Assembly (NCBI RefSeq): GCF_014635725.1
Contig: NZ_BMDJ01000006.1
Location: forward strand, 62,001-126,000
DNA: 64,000 nucleotides
Reading direction: 5' to 3'
DNA from: Pedobacter mendelii
GTDB taxonomy: Bacteria > Bacteroidota > Bacteroidia > Sphingobacteriales > Sphingobacteriaceae
In this document: piece by piece, positions 17,665 through 25,636 of the stretch
Layout: each line of letters begins with the position of its first letter
Numbering within the stretch: the first letter of the stretch is position 1
The notes under the pieces: model-generated
What the model was told of the DNA's origin: nothing
Databases searched by the model: none
The model's input: the letters and a program-made list of their open reading frames with translations, nothing else
Position numbers and translations under genes: made by a program

Positions 17665-18282
17665 TAACCGCAAATCTCCCTTCATTTCTCTTGCTACTTC
17701 CTGAGCCAAAACATCATCACTTTGTTCTAAATTCCTAACAATGCTTTCTTTATTTGCAGCAGAATGATTCTGACTCAATTTAAAAACATGATTAATATTA
17801 CTCACCACAATTTCGAATCCTGTTATCGCTTTCAAATGTTTCTGGATATAAGCCTCATCCATTTTATTAAAGGCTGCCGGACTAGAATCTGGGGCTTCAT
17901 ATTTATCAGTCAATTCTTTTATAACCTGATAAGTTTCTTCGGAATTTAACAGCCTCATGATTCCTTTAGCCTGAACGGTTTTATAATTCCAGGTAGAAGC
18001 TGACCGAGGGTTTTCGTATACCGATGCACTGATGTAAGCATGAGCACCCGTGAAAATGGCTAATACATTTGGGTTTTGCTCAAAAGCTTTGCAATGGTCG
18101 GTTTTGGTCATGATGTGGCCAATAAGTTTAATAACATCGCCCGCAACGACAGTTTTAACGGGAACTTGTGTGGCCACTGGAAATTCACCATCAAATCCAA
18201 CTAAGGTTACAAACGTATTTTGGTTCATAAACTCAAGGATTTCCTCTTGGTTTTCAGTTGTAAAATATGGGGCTTTGTACAT
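17650..18282 (-). CDS. FMN-binding negative transcriptional regulator (PaiB-like)
   Basis: A 210-residue protein of the PaiB / FMN-binding split-barrel family. The N-terminal MYKAPYF, the barrel segments FVTLVGFDGEFPVATQVPV and LIGHIMTKTDH, and the VYENPRSASTWNYKTVQAKG block are characteristic. B. subtilis PaiB affects sporulation and protease genes, but other members may be heme- or flavin-binding enzymes, so regulation is only the family label. It is monocistronic, and its 3' end lies inside the shared terminator. Confidence 0.85.
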   Translation of the reverse strand: MYKAPYFTTENQEEILEFMNQNTFVTLVGFDGEFPVATQVPVKTVVAGDVIKLIGHIMTKTDHCKAFEQNPNVLAIFTGAHAYISASVYENPRSASTWNYKTVQAKGIMRLLNSEETYQVIKELTDKYEAPDSSPAAFNKMDEAYIQKHLKAITGFEIVVSNINHVFKLSQNHSAANKESIVRNLEQSDDVLAQEVAREMKGDLRLNKKD

Positions 18283-18299
18283 GGAAAGTTGCTAATATA

Positions 18300-18396
18300 A
18301 TTACCACAGAGAAAGAAGAGGCTTCACAGAGCATACAAAAAGTTATTTCATTTTGCTCTGTTTTCTCTGTGCCTAATCTCTGTGTACTGGGTGGTT
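18300..18396. repeat. Inverted CACAGAG-type intergenic repeat
   Basis: CCACAGAGAAAGAAGAGG and CACAGAG on the left face GCTCTGTTTTCTCTGTG and CTCTGTG on the right, so the segment can fold back. The words resemble the CGCAGAG family but lack the ATATAAG tail. Confidence 0.6.
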
Positions 18397-18401
18397 TAAT
18401 T

Positions 18402-19661
18402 TTAAAACTTAACACTCATTTCAACTAAGTCGTTACCATTTTTAGGCAACACCCAATCAGGCCCAGCCTGTATAAGCCTTTTGGCTTCAGCATCTGCCTT
18501 TTTGTTTAGCGATTTTATAACCGATATATTGGTTGGCCGCCCATTCTTTTTAACTTTAAAGCTCACAATAACATATTGTTCTGGTCCTTTCGGGTTATAA
18601 AGTTTATTATTATCCTCTAAGTATTGCTCATAGTTAATAGTCGAAACGGGGACGGGCTTAGTCATTTCACCTTTAGATTTATCGAGATTCTCTACTGCTT
18701 TTAAAACAATTTTTTGTGGTGTTATCGTTTCCTTCTTTCGTCCATTTGAACCAGTGATCATTGCAATTTCATTTATTGACTTGTCACCTGTTAAGGCCAT
18801 TCTAATTGCATTTGGATCTGTGGTAATTGCCCTGTCGTTAAAACCTTGAGCCTTTACAACAACCTCTTTATTCTTATCAAGACTATCGATAGGTAAAGAA
18901 AAATAGCCCGCACCGTTCGTCGCTGTTACCGCTTTAGAATTTTCAAATTTAACAACAGCACCTTCAACAGGCATACCGCTTTGCGAAACAACGTTACCAC
19001 TGTAAACCATACCAACAGCTGAAAGCGGTGCTTCCGCAGCAGCATTAGCTACCTTATTTGAGGCATCAACTTCCATTCTTGATATTTTCGCAGTTTCGGC
19101 TTTGGATATACCTGGAACTGCGTAGGCTTTCGCACTCTTAATAACAGGAGCATCTTTGGTATTCTTTGCTAAATCTCCTGTTTTAGCATCGGCAATTGCC
19201 TTATCAATCAAAGCCGATTTAGACATTTCATTTTTTTCCGCTACAATAGCTTCTTGCTTAGGTTTAGCAGTTGCAATTGCATTTGCAGAATCTAAATTCA
19301 CAATTACACCAGTTGATTTCCTTGCAGCAACCTCGGCATTTTTCCGGTTCGTTTCCCGCATAAAAAACAAAATACTTACCGCGATAAAAGCTACAGTAGC
19401 CGTTGCTGCGATGCTTAAGCGTTGAGTGGTAATACCCCACATTTTACGTTTAATCGGCTTTTGTGAAACCCTATCGTAAAGTTGTTTTTGTAAAATAGAA
19501 AGCGTTTGCTTGCGTTTTGACGATTGGCGCAAACCTTCGAGCGCTTCGGCAACAAAAGGATCATCGAGGGCTTGGCGCTCAACAAAGTGCATACCTTTAG
19601 CATCAAGCTTACCATCAAGGTAATCTTCGAGCACATCAATATCTAACCAGTCGTTATTCAC
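18402..19661 (-). CDS. Anti-sigma-like membrane protein with TonB-type C-terminus
   Basis: A 419-residue single-pass protein. The N-terminal 70 residues (EDYLDGKLDAKGMHFVERQA) resemble the cytoplasmic anti-sigma or zf-HC2-like segment found after ECF sigma genes. A helix lies at about 83-103. The outer part has a carboxypeptidase-regulatory-like beta domain (about 218-290, GMPVEGAVVKFENSKAVTAT) and a TonB-C-like end (VIVSFKVKKNGRPTNISVIK). It begins at GTG and overlaps the sigma gene by 8 bases. It likely holds the sigma factor and may couple to the cell envelope; this is inference. Confidence 0.8.
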   Translation of the reverse strand: MNNDWLDIDVLEDYLDGKLDAKGMHFVERQALDDPFVAEALEGLRQSSKRKQTLSILQKQLYDRVSQKPIKRKMWGITTQRLSIAATATVAFIAVSILFFMRETNRKNAEVAARKSTGVIVNLDSANAIATAKPKQEAIVAEKNEMSKSALIDKAIADAKTGDLAKNTKDAPVIKSAKAYAVPGISKAETAKISRMEVDASNKVANAAAEAPLSAVGMVYSGNVVSQSGMPVEGAVVKFENSKAVTATNGAGYFSLPIDSLDKNKEVVVKAQGFNDRAITTDPNAIRMALTGDKSINEIAMITGSNGRKKETITPQKIVLKAVENLDKSKGEMTKPVPVSTINYEQYLEDNNKLYNPKGPEQYVIVSFKVKKNGRPTNISVIKSLNKKADAEAKRLIQAGPDWVLPKNGNDLVEMSVKF

Positions 19662-20232
19662 TGCTATTTTTCTCTATACAAATCTTTAAATTCCGCTTTC
19701 CATTTTGGATGTAACTCTTTACCTTAAGCATGTCGTAACCGGTAATATCGGCCACTTCCTTATAACATTTTTCTTGTAAATAAAATAAATCTACGCTTTT
19801 TCGTTGTTCTTCAGTTAAAGTTTCCATGCACTTTTCCATAATGGTAAGCTGCGTTTCTCTTGTGTTGTCAATATCCAGATGCACAAATTCGCTGTTTTCC
19901 ACAAAAGTATCATCTATAGAAACGATATTTTGCTTGGCCGATTTCCGCAAAACCATTAAACAATGGTTTCGGGTAAGTACATGCAGCCAGCTTTTAAAAT
20001 TCTGCACTTCATGAATTTTGAGTTTTTTAACCAATTCCTCAAAAATTTGCATCACTGCATCTTTGCTTTGCTCTTCATCTTTAAAATAGTTTAAGCAAAC
20101 ACCAAAAACCAAGTGCATATATTTATTATAAAGCGTACCCAAAGAGTTTAAATCACCTGTACTTTTGTACTCGGCAATTAAATCTGCATCTTCTTTCTGG
20201 GTATTTCCAGCTGTATTTTTTATAAACTTCAA
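19654..20232 (-). CDS. ECF-type RNA polymerase sigma factor
   Basis: A 192-residue sigma-70-family factor. Region 2 (LGTLYNKYMHLVFGVCLNYF through NFKSWLHVLTRNHCL) and region 4 (LTEEQRKSVDLFYLQEKCYKEVADITGY) are clear. The frame starts at a TTG at 20232; an in-frame stop lies five codons upstream and no nearby ATG exists, so TTG is probably the true start. The anti-sigma-like gene overlaps its 3' end by 8 bases. Confidence 0.92.
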   Translation of the reverse strand: MKFIKNTAGNTQKEDADLIAEYKSTGDLNSLGTLYNKYMHLVFGVCLNYFKDEEQSKDAVMQIFEELVKKLKIHEVQNFKSWLHVLTRNHCLMVLRKSAKQNIVSIDDTFVENSEFVHLDIDNTRETQLTIMEKCMETLTEEQRKSVDLFYLQEKCYKEVADITGYDMLKVKSYIQNGKRNLKICIEKNSSE

Positions 20233-20368
20233 AAAATTGGGTAGCTATTTCGAATTATCCCTCAAGTATAAAAAATATTTTTGAGTGATGAGGTATAAAC
20301 GAATCATTTAGGATATTGACCCAATTGATTTTTTTTAGAAAGCAATGTTCGCAGCATTTCGGTTGCGG

Positions 20369-20462
20369 CAGTCCCGCTTTTTGCTACAATCTTTCTCAAA
20401 CCTATAAGGTTTTAAAAACCTTATAGGTTTAATCAAAAGTATTTCCGCGGCAATCGGGGTTA
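20369..20462 (-). repeat. TAAACCCGAT...GCGGGACTG hairpin repeat, copy 2 (inverted)
   Basis: On the minus strand it reads TAACCCCGAT ... GCGGGACTG. The core is a palindrome with perfect 12-base arms AAACCTATAAGG (20398-20409) and CCTTATAGGTTT (20419-20430). It is about 85 percent similar by eye to the reverse complement of the copy at 25854, and the similarity continues about 35 bases past the GCGGGACTG end. Confidence 0.85.
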
Positions 20463-20519
20463 AAAACATAGGTTTGTTCTAAAAACTAAGGTTGCAGATT
20501 AAACGAACTTAATCAGAGT

Positions 20520-20527
20520 TATCTTTG
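20520..20527 (+). promoter_or_regulatory. -7 promoter element for the DUF4197 gene
   Basis: TATCTTTG matches TAnnTTTG, 64 bases before the ATG at 20592. A -33 box was not identified. Confidence 0.4.
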
Positions 20528-20591
20528 GTTAAATAACTTCTTATAGAGATTATGGCAGTTGTTTTGCTTAACAAACATTTAAACACACACA

Positions 20592-21350
20592 ATGAAAAAA
20601 ATTAATATTCTATCTGCATCCCTCGCATTAATATTATTTACAAATCTCAATGTAAAAGCTCAAATAAAGTTGAGCGACATTTTTAAAAAAGTTACCGGAA
20701 AAACCACAACAACAAGTGCAACTGGCACACCCTCAACTTTAGAAATTGGGCAAGGAATTAAAGAAGCTTTGCAAATTGGCGTTTCTGCGGGTGCCGATAG
20801 ACTATCTGTGAAAGATGGCTTTTTAGGCAACCTGGCTGTTAAAATTTTAATGCCTCCAGAAGCGCAAAAAGTAGAAAAAACACTACGCAGCATTGGGTTA
20901 AATTCGTTATGCGATAACGTAATTACCAGTTTAAACCGAGCTGCAGAAGATGCTGCAAAAGAAGCCAAACCAATATTTATTTCAGCCATTAAACAAATGA
21001 CTTTAACGGATGCCACAAATATCCTTTTAGGCAATAATGATGCGGCTACTGATTATTTTAAAAGGGTTACTACTTCGCAATTGATGCAGAAATTTAGCCC
21101 TATTGTTACCACAAGTTTAAATAAGGTAAATGCAACAAAATATTACAGCGATTTAACTTCACAATATAACAGGCTGCCATTGGTTAAGCCCGTAAACACA
21201 AATTTAACCGAATACGTTACACAAAAAGCTATTGATGGCTTGTTTACAGAAGTTGCCAAAGAAGAACTAAAAATTAGAGGAAACTTAAGCTCAAGAAGCA
21301 CGACATTACTGCAAAAAGTTTTTGGTTATGCAGATAGAAAAAAGAGTTAA
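20592..21350 (+). CDS. DUF4197 exported protein
   Basis: A 252-residue protein with a signal peptide (KKINILSASLALILFTNLNV, cleavage after AQ near 24). The mature part matches DUF4197: IGQGIKEALQIGVSAGADRLS, DGFLGNLAVKILMPPEAQKVE, a helical centre, and the QYNRLPLVKPVNTNLTEYVT block. It is probably periplasmic; its function is not known. It is monocistronic between a promoter word and a strong terminator. Confidence 0.9.
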   Translation: MKKINILSASLALILFTNLNVKAQIKLSDIFKKVTGKTTTTSATGTPSTLEIGQGIKEALQIGVSAGADRLSVKDGFLGNLAVKILMPPEAQKVEKTLRSIGLNSLCDNVITSLNRAAEDAAKEAKPIFISAIKQMTLTDATNILLGNNDAATDYFKRVTTSQLMQKFSPIVTTSLNKVNATKYYSDLTSQYNRLPLVKPVNTNLTEYVTQKAIDGLFTEVAKEELKIRGNLSSRSTTLLQKVFGYADRKKS

Positions 21351-21371
21351 GTCTTGGTAAAATCATAAAAG

Positions 21372-21412
21372 AAAAAGATTCAGGTTTCGAAAGCGCCTGA
21401 ATCTTTTTTGTT
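21372..21412 (+). terminator. Terminator after the DUF4197 gene
   Basis: AAAGATTCAGG and CCTGAATCTTT arms around a short loop, followed by a T run, about 25 bases past the stop at 21350. Confidence 0.85.
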
Positions 21413-21435
21413 TAAAACTATTTGTAAAATTGTAC

Positions 21436-22371
21436 ATGACGAAATTTAACATAAAAACGGCTTCTATTATGGTTTTTGCTTGCGGATTAATTACTGCTTG
21501 CGGCAACGAACACCCAAGTGATAACAGCAATAAGGCTATTTTAGATACCGTTTCGTTAAGCAATAAAAATTTCGCCTTGGCTTACCAAGATGGTAATAAA
21601 ATTGTAGCTACCAGTATTGATACCATGAAGCAGATTTCTTTTGGTTGGGCAACAGACCCAGCCATTTCTCCTGATGGAAATAAATTGGCTTATACCGTTA
21701 ATGATACTGCTGGCCATAGAACGATTTGGGTTGCAGATATGGAAAATAAGAGTCAGTTGCAATTACAAGTAAATAGCGGAAATTATTACCAGGCGGTGTG
21801 GTCGCCAAGTGGAAGTGCTATTGCTTTTAACATTTTTAATAGTAATAAAATTTGGAAATTTGGAGTAATAAAAACCGATAACACAGGTTATGTAATGTTG
21901 GATAGTGCCTCGAAAATTAATGTTTATGCGCCAACCTGGAAAAATGAAAAGGAATTAATCGGACACGATTTGTTTAACCTTTACACTTTCGATATTACAG
22001 GGAAATTAATTGACACAAAACCTATTGCCAGTTTAATTGGTAAAGATTTTACCATTGCCAGCAGCAATCGTTTCTTTTATACCAAAAATGGACAAAAATT
22101 AATCTTTAACGCTGGAAATGATGATACTTTAGATGGGATAACCGGATCAAGTGAAGCGGTTTATTCCTTAGATTTATCTAACAAAAAAGTAGAAAGACTT
22201 ACGCCAAAAGGCATGCAGGTAAGCTATATTTTTGTTACTGCCGATGATAGAGTCTTTTACAGCGGAACAGAAAAACCTTTTACACAGAGTAAAATTTATG
22301 TGTCTGATTTAAAAGGTAACGCTAAGTTGGTTGTTGATAGAGGAACAAACCCAACAGGAACTTTGAAGTAA
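21436..22371 (+). CDS. Lipoprotein with TolB-like (PD40) beta-propeller repeats
   Basis: A 311-residue protein beginning at the ATG at 21436; a TTG six bases upstream is less likely. The signal sequence ends in the lipobox LITAC, so it should be lipid-anchored. The mature part contains PD40/WD40-like blades, for example ATDPAISPDGNKLAYTVND, QAVWSPSGSAIAFNIF and KNGQKLIFNAGNDDTLDG. Such propellers mediate protein contacts or act as sensors; the function here is unknown. No co-transcribed neighbour is evident. Confidence 0.82.
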   Translation: MTKFNIKTASIMVFACGLITACGNEHPSDNSNKAILDTVSLSNKNFALAYQDGNKIVATSIDTMKQISFGWATDPAISPDGNKLAYTVNDTAGHRTIWVADMENKSQLQLQVNSGNYYQAVWSPSGSAIAFNIFNSNKIWKFGVIKTDNTGYVMLDSASKINVYAPTWKNEKELIGHDLFNLYTFDITGKLIDTKPIASLIGKDFTIASSNRFFYTKNGQKLIFNAGNDDTLDGITGSSEAVYSLDLSNKKVERLTPKGMQVSYIFVTADDRVFYSGTEKPFTQSKIYVSDLKGNAKLVVDRGTNPTGTLK

Positions 22372-22501
22372 GGCTTCGTTTGTCTTGGCCACTCAGGCTT
22401 TTTCTTTTGGCGTCCATTAAAATTTTGCAAATTTAAAGTTGATAAGAACCACCCAGCCTTGTAGGTACTCGCAAGAGGGAAATCCAAAGAGTTGAATAAC
22501 A

Positions 22502-22529
22502 TTTTTTTTGGAGCGCAATGCTTCTGCAA
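22502..22529. repeat. GGAGCGCAATGC direct repeat, copy 1
   Basis: TTTTTTTGGAGCGCAATGC followed by TTCTGCAA; the same word with one change recurs at 22796-22822. Confidence 0.7.
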
Positions 22530-22665
22530 GCCAATCAATTTCTTCCTGTTTTTCGCTTGTACGTTTTGCATCGTCGTGCCTCCTCGCTGCAGGGTACCGC
22601 TGCACCCAGGGCTAGGTGGCTAAGGCAATACTAATTTTTAACGGTTTGCAACAAGCCAATGTTCT

Positions 22666-22725
22666 TAAACCCGACAGCAGCGAGCATACCGATTTTTCAT
22701 CGGTATAAAGCGAATGGCGGGACTG
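22666..22725 (+). repeat. TAAACCCGAT...GCGGGACTG hairpin repeat, copy 3
   Basis: Ends TAAACCCGA and GCGGGACTG enclose a hairpin with 8-base perfect arms ATACCGAT (22686-22693) and ATCGGTAT (22699-22706). Confidence 0.85.
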
Positions 22726-22795
22726 CTGACCGCCAAATGCAAATGACCGTTCATTTCCAAAAAAAAGATCTTTAAATCAAATTAATTATAAAATC

Positions 22796-22822
22796 TTTTT
22801 TTGGAGCGCAATGCCTCTGCAA
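22796..22822. repeat. GGAGCGCAATGC direct repeat, copy 2
   Basis: TTTTTTTGGAGCGCAATGC then CTCTGCAA; the second copy of the word at 22502. Confidence 0.7.
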
Positions 22823-22962
22823 ACCATTTTTATTAAATCAAAGGAAATGAAGTGTAAAGCGCACAAGCGAGAAACGAGTGCGGCCTATGCAAATAAAAAA
22901 ATTAAAATAATTTAAAGTAATATTGACTTTCATCCGTCTACAGGTTTATCAATCAAAAAATT

Positions 22963-23514
22963 TTGCTAACAAACGAATCCCAAAATATAATTTCTACAGT
23001 TGCCAATTATGGTAAGCGCTTATTCAGTTTCATTCGTGGGCGGGTGAATACGGATGAGGATGCAGAAGATATTTTACAGGATGTATGGTATCAATTGAGC
23101 AACCAACCCGAGGCGGGAGCTATCGAACAAATGAGTGGATGGCTTTATCGGGTGGCAAGAAATAAGATTACCGACAAATATCGGAAACAAAAAGATGTGC
23201 TTATTGAAGATTTAAGTTTCGAGGATGAGGATGGCGAAATTAATTTTAGGGAGATTTTATTAGCAGAAGCTTTTTCGCCTGAAGAGGAAAGTTTGAAGAA
23301 ACTTTTTTGGGACCAGCTGTTTGTAGCTTTAGAAGAATTACCAGAAAACCAGCGTTATGTCTTCGTTCAAAACGAATTGGAAGATAGAACTTTTCAGGAA
23401 TTGGCTGATGAAAGTGGCGAAAACATTAAAACTTTAATATCGAGAAAAGGCTATGCAGTGAAACATTTGCGCAGCCGTTTACAAAATTTATATCAAGAAT
23501 TTATTAACTATTAA
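22963..23514 (+). CDS. ECF-type RNA polymerase sigma factor (second)
   Basis: A 183-residue sigma factor with region 2 (RLFSFIRGRVNTDEDAEDIL, WLYRVARNKITDKYRK) and region 4 (LFVALEELPENQRYVFVQNE, FQELADESGENIKTLISRKG). The frame starts at TTG 22963; no ATG occurs in the first 70 codons, so TTG or another rare start is used. A small membrane protein gene follows 11 bases downstream. No classical anti-sigma gene is adjacent. Confidence 0.9.
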   Translation: MLTNESQNIISTVANYGKRLFSFIRGRVNTDEDAEDILQDVWYQLSNQPEAGAIEQMSGWLYRVARNKITDKYRKQKDVLIEDLSFEDEDGEINFREILLAEAFSPEEESLKKLFWDQLFVALEELPENQRYVFVQNELEDRTFQELADESGENIKTLISRKGYAVKHLRSRLQNLYQEFINY

Positions 23515-23525
23515 TTTAGAAGGAA

Positions 23526-23870
23526 ATGAGAAACAGAAAGTTTAGTAAAGGCAAGAAATTCTTTTTCTTTATCCCTGTTATAGCATTAATTGCTACGGCA
23601 TTAGGCTACACCGTAATGTATTTATGGAACTGGATTTTACCAGAAGTAGCACACACCGGAACATTAAATTTTTGGCAGGCACTTGGCTTACTAGTCTTAT
23701 GCCGATTGCTTTTCGGTAATTTTAATAAAGGCGGAGGCAATAATCGTTTCCGTGAAAAGGCTATGGGTATGCGTTCTAAATGGCAAAGCATGAATGAAGA
23801 AGAGCGGGCAAAGTTTAAAGAAGAATATAAGCGGAGATGTAGCGGTTGGGGACACCGTAATAAGGAATAA
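23526..23870 (+). CDS. Small two-helix membrane protein downstream of sigma factor
   Basis: A 114-residue protein with two membrane helices (about 12-34 and 48-64), a glycine-rich stretch (NFNKGGGNN), and a charged helical tail (QSMNEEERAKFKEEYKRRC). The ATG is preceded by GAAGGA, an unusually good ribosome site for this genome. It sits 11 bases after an ECF sigma gene and before a terminator, so it may regulate that sigma factor. That role is inferred from position; no anti-sigma domain was recognised. Confidence 0.78.
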   Translation: MRNRKFSKGKKFFFFIPVIALIATALGYTVMYLWNWILPEVAHTGTLNFWQALGLLVLCRLLFGNFNKGGGNNRFREKAMGMRSKWQSMNEEERAKFKEEYKRRCSGWGHRNKE

Positions 23871-23872
23871 TT

Positions 23873-23902
23873 TAAAGCCAGCTTTTCAGCTGGCTTTTTT
23901 AT
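23873..23902 (+). terminator. Terminator after the sigma/membrane protein operon
   Basis: AAAGCCAGC and GCTGGCTTT arms with a short loop and a T run, starting 3 bases after the stop at 23870. Confidence 0.88.
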
Positions 23903-24185
23903 TTATGCAGTAATCTTTGCGATTTGTAATTCCCCTCTTTTAGAGGGGTGCCCGCAGGGCGGGGTGTTTCTTTGTCTTCGCCAGACAGGCTTCCATTTTC
24001 AGGCAGTTGGTTTAACCCATAAGCTTAGACTTCCCTTTCTTCAAGGAGAGGGACTATACAAGCTTAATTTCTCCTGGCAACTTTCACAGGGTAATGTGTT
24101 CTAAGGTGGTAAAAAACATTTTTTATTTTTTTTAAAGTAAAAATTAAATACTGCCGTCTTCCCAATTATATAAACAGATAATAAC
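23903..24185. other. Gene-free stretch with GAGGGG/CCCCTC hairpins
   Basis: CCCCTCTTTTAGAGGGG (23932-23948) is a perfect hairpin followed by CCCGCAGGGC. A second, weaker CCCTTT...GAGAGGG pair lies near 24032-24052. Similar words occur at 28400-28425 and 53068-53100. The last part is AT-rich upstream DNA of the Hsp20 cluster. Confidence 0.6.
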
Positions 24186-24455
24186 ATGAAACAAATATTA
24201 AAAACAATAGGATTCGGGATTGTACTTGGTGCAACCGCATTCTTCATACCCTTTATATTCAAATTTATATTTGCCGTATTTTTAGTCGGCTTGATATTCA
24301 AAATGATTTCTAAAGGTAGAAAACGTAGTTACATTGATGGTAGCTTTGAAAGCTATGGCAATTACTACTCTCCAATTGTATCAATAGATAATCAATGGTA
24401 TAAGCCTGAAGTTAAAGGAAATGGTTTTGTTCAAAACATCAATGTAAATTATTAG
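24186..24455 (+). CDS. Small membrane protein, first gene of the Hsp20 cluster
   Basis: An 89-residue protein, not matched to a family. A long hydrophobic stretch (about 5-42) is enough for two short helices, followed by the basic SKGRKRSY and a polar tail rich in Tyr, Asn and Gly. The ATG start is clear, and the next gene starts 4 bases after its stop, so it is part of a tight cluster ending in Hsp20. Composition and operon position support a real gene; the function is unknown. Confidence 0.7.
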   Translation: MKQILKTIGFGIVLGATAFFIPFIFKFIFAVFLVGLIFKMISKGRKRSYIDGSFESYGNYYSPIVSIDNQWYKPEVKGNGFVQNINVNY

Positions 24456-24459
24456 AGCC

Positions 24460-24687
24460 ATGAAAGCATTTAGAATATTATTAGCGTTTGCAGTTGCAGG
24501 AGCAACATTTTATAGCTTAAACACATTCGCTGTAATGAATGGTTATCGCGATAGGTTAGATTTCAAAAACAGACATTATCATGAGCACGATTGCAACCAC
24601 GAAAACAGACATAACGGTTTCAGTCACCATAGCAGAAAAGCTGTTGATACCTCGATGGCACCAATTGATAGCACCAATATTAAATAA
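24460..24687 (+). CDS. Small His-rich exported protein
   Basis: A 75-residue protein with a signal-like N-terminus (MKAFRILLAFAVAGATFYSL) and a mature part unusually rich in histidine (RHYHEHDCNHENRHNGFSHH). Nine or so His and one Cys in about 25 residues suggest metal binding in the periplasm, which is inference. It starts 4 bases after the previous stop and ends 8 bases before the next gene. No family recognised. Confidence 0.68.
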   Translation: MKAFRILLAFAVAGATFYSLNTFAVMNGYRDRLDFKNRHYHEHDCNHENRHNGFSHHSRKAVDTSMAPIDSTNIK

Positions 24688-24695
24688 ATAAGCCA

Positions 24696-25079
24696 ATGTC
24701 TCAAGTTCTATTTCTAAGCGTTCCATCACAAGGTGATGTTAAACCAGATTTAAGCCTGGCAAGTGATTTAATTACTCGAGGGGAGCAGGTTACTTTCTTC
24801 AGTTCTGATGAATTTAAACAATCTATCGAAAATATTGGGGCTGATTTTAAAGCATACAATAAAAATTTGGATGTTTTCCATACAACAGAAGAAAAGGAGA
24901 AACCAAAATCGGGTTTAATTACGGCGCTATTAGAACCGATGAAGTTTATAGATGATATCGTGGAAAAAATACGAGGATTGAAATTCGATTATGCCGTTTT
25001 CTCTCCTGCTCATCCGTACGCGAATATCATTACACAGTTATTGGGAATTCCGAAAACACAATATGGCATTTCCAATTAA
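24696..25079 (+). CDS. Truncated glycosyltransferase N-terminal domain
   Basis: A 127-residue protein matching only the first third of GT1/macrolide-type glycosyltransferases, usually near 390 residues. The acceptor-domain start VLFLSVPSQGDVKPDLSLAS, then QVTFFSSDEFKQSIENIGADF, and the FDYAVFSPAHPYA block are visible. The frame ends at a stop, and the next 55 bases do not continue the domain in any frame, so the nucleotide-sugar half is missing. It is either a decayed gene or a domain kept for a non-catalytic purpose in this cluster. Confidence 0.65.
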   Translation: MSQVLFLSVPSQGDVKPDLSLASDLITRGEQVTFFSSDEFKQSIENIGADFKAYNKNLDVFHTTEEKEKPKSGLITALLEPMKFIDDIVEKIRGLKFDYAVFSPAHPYANIITQLLGIPKTQYGISN

Positions 25080-25134
25080 AAATATTGGCTTCGGGCAATG
25101 AATTAACAGATTAAAAACAATTAAAATTAAAAAA

Positions 25135-25578
25135 ATGTACAACGAAAATAGATGCCATTCGGGCAAAATGAATAATGGCTGGGGCAGAAGATTTGGTGGT
25201 CATCACCACAGAAGATTTGCACAGCATGCACAAGAAATTTTTGGTAGTGGGTTTAGACGCGTACCGGCAAATATTGAAGAAACAGACGAAAGTCTCATCA
25301 TCCACCTTTTTGCACCAGCGCTGGTAAAAGAAGATTTGAAAGTTATAACCAAAGATGACGTTTTAACAATTTCTTATACACCAAAAGAAGATGCAGAATC
25401 TACTGAGAAATTTAGCAGGAGAGAATACAGCAACGGTGCTTTTGAGCGGGCTTTTGCTTTAAACGGAAAAGTACTTAGCGAAAATATATCTGCCAGTTAT
25501 GCTGACGGAATTTTAAAAATTACACTTCCTAAAAACCCCGAAACGAATATACCTGCTAAAGATATCGCAGTAAACTAA
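25135..25578 (+). CDS. Hsp20/alpha-crystallin small heat shock protein
   Basis: A 147-residue ATP-independent holding chaperone. The N-terminal arm is rich in Gly, His and Arg (RRFGGHHHRRFAQHAQEIF). The alpha-crystallin domain covers about 40-138 with the conserved NGAFERAFALNGKV and the ADGILKITLPK signature; a short C-terminal tail follows. It is the last gene of a five-member run of small genes starting at 24186 (four with 4- to 8-base gaps, then 55 bases to this gene) and is followed by a strong terminator. Stress control is likely, but no CIRCE-like site was seen. Confidence 0.93.
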   Translation: MYNENRCHSGKMNNGWGRRFGGHHHRRFAQHAQEIFGSGFRRVPANIEETDESLIIHLFAPALVKEDLKVITKDDVLTISYTPKEDAESTEKFSRREYSNGAFERAFALNGKVLSENISASYADGILKITLPKNPETNIPAKDIAVN

Positions 25579-25601
25579 GTTTCGTCTATTATAATTTCTG
25601 A

Positions 25602-25636
25602 GGCCCCGATTGTTTTGCAGTCGGGGCTTTTTTTTT
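25602..25636 (+). terminator. Terminator after Hsp20
   Basis: GCCCCGAT and GTCGGGGC arms around a short loop, followed by nine T, 24 bases past the stop at 25578. Confidence 0.9.

Larger units (their letters stand above)
20233..20591. other. 359-base divergent gene-free stretch
   Basis: It lies between divergent genes. It contains one inverted copy of the TAAACCCGAT hairpin repeat (20369-20462) and the -7 element for the DUF4197 gene. Nothing else recognisable was seen. Confidence 0.7.
22372..22962. other. 591-base gene-free stretch made of several repeats
   Basis: Contains two direct copies of a 27-base word (22502-22529 and 22796-22822), one TAAACCCGAT hairpin repeat (22666-22725), and a hairpin with CCAAAAAAAAGAT and ATCTTTTTTTGG arms (22758-22804). 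Short minus-strand frames here have repetitive, atypical composition and are not called as genes. Confidence 0.7.

Noticed and set aside
22296..22605. Overlapping minus-strand frames of 60-90 codons
   Set aside because: They run through the repeated GGAGCGCAATGC DNA and overlap the end of the lipoprotein gene. The sequence is explained by the repeat rather than by a protein.
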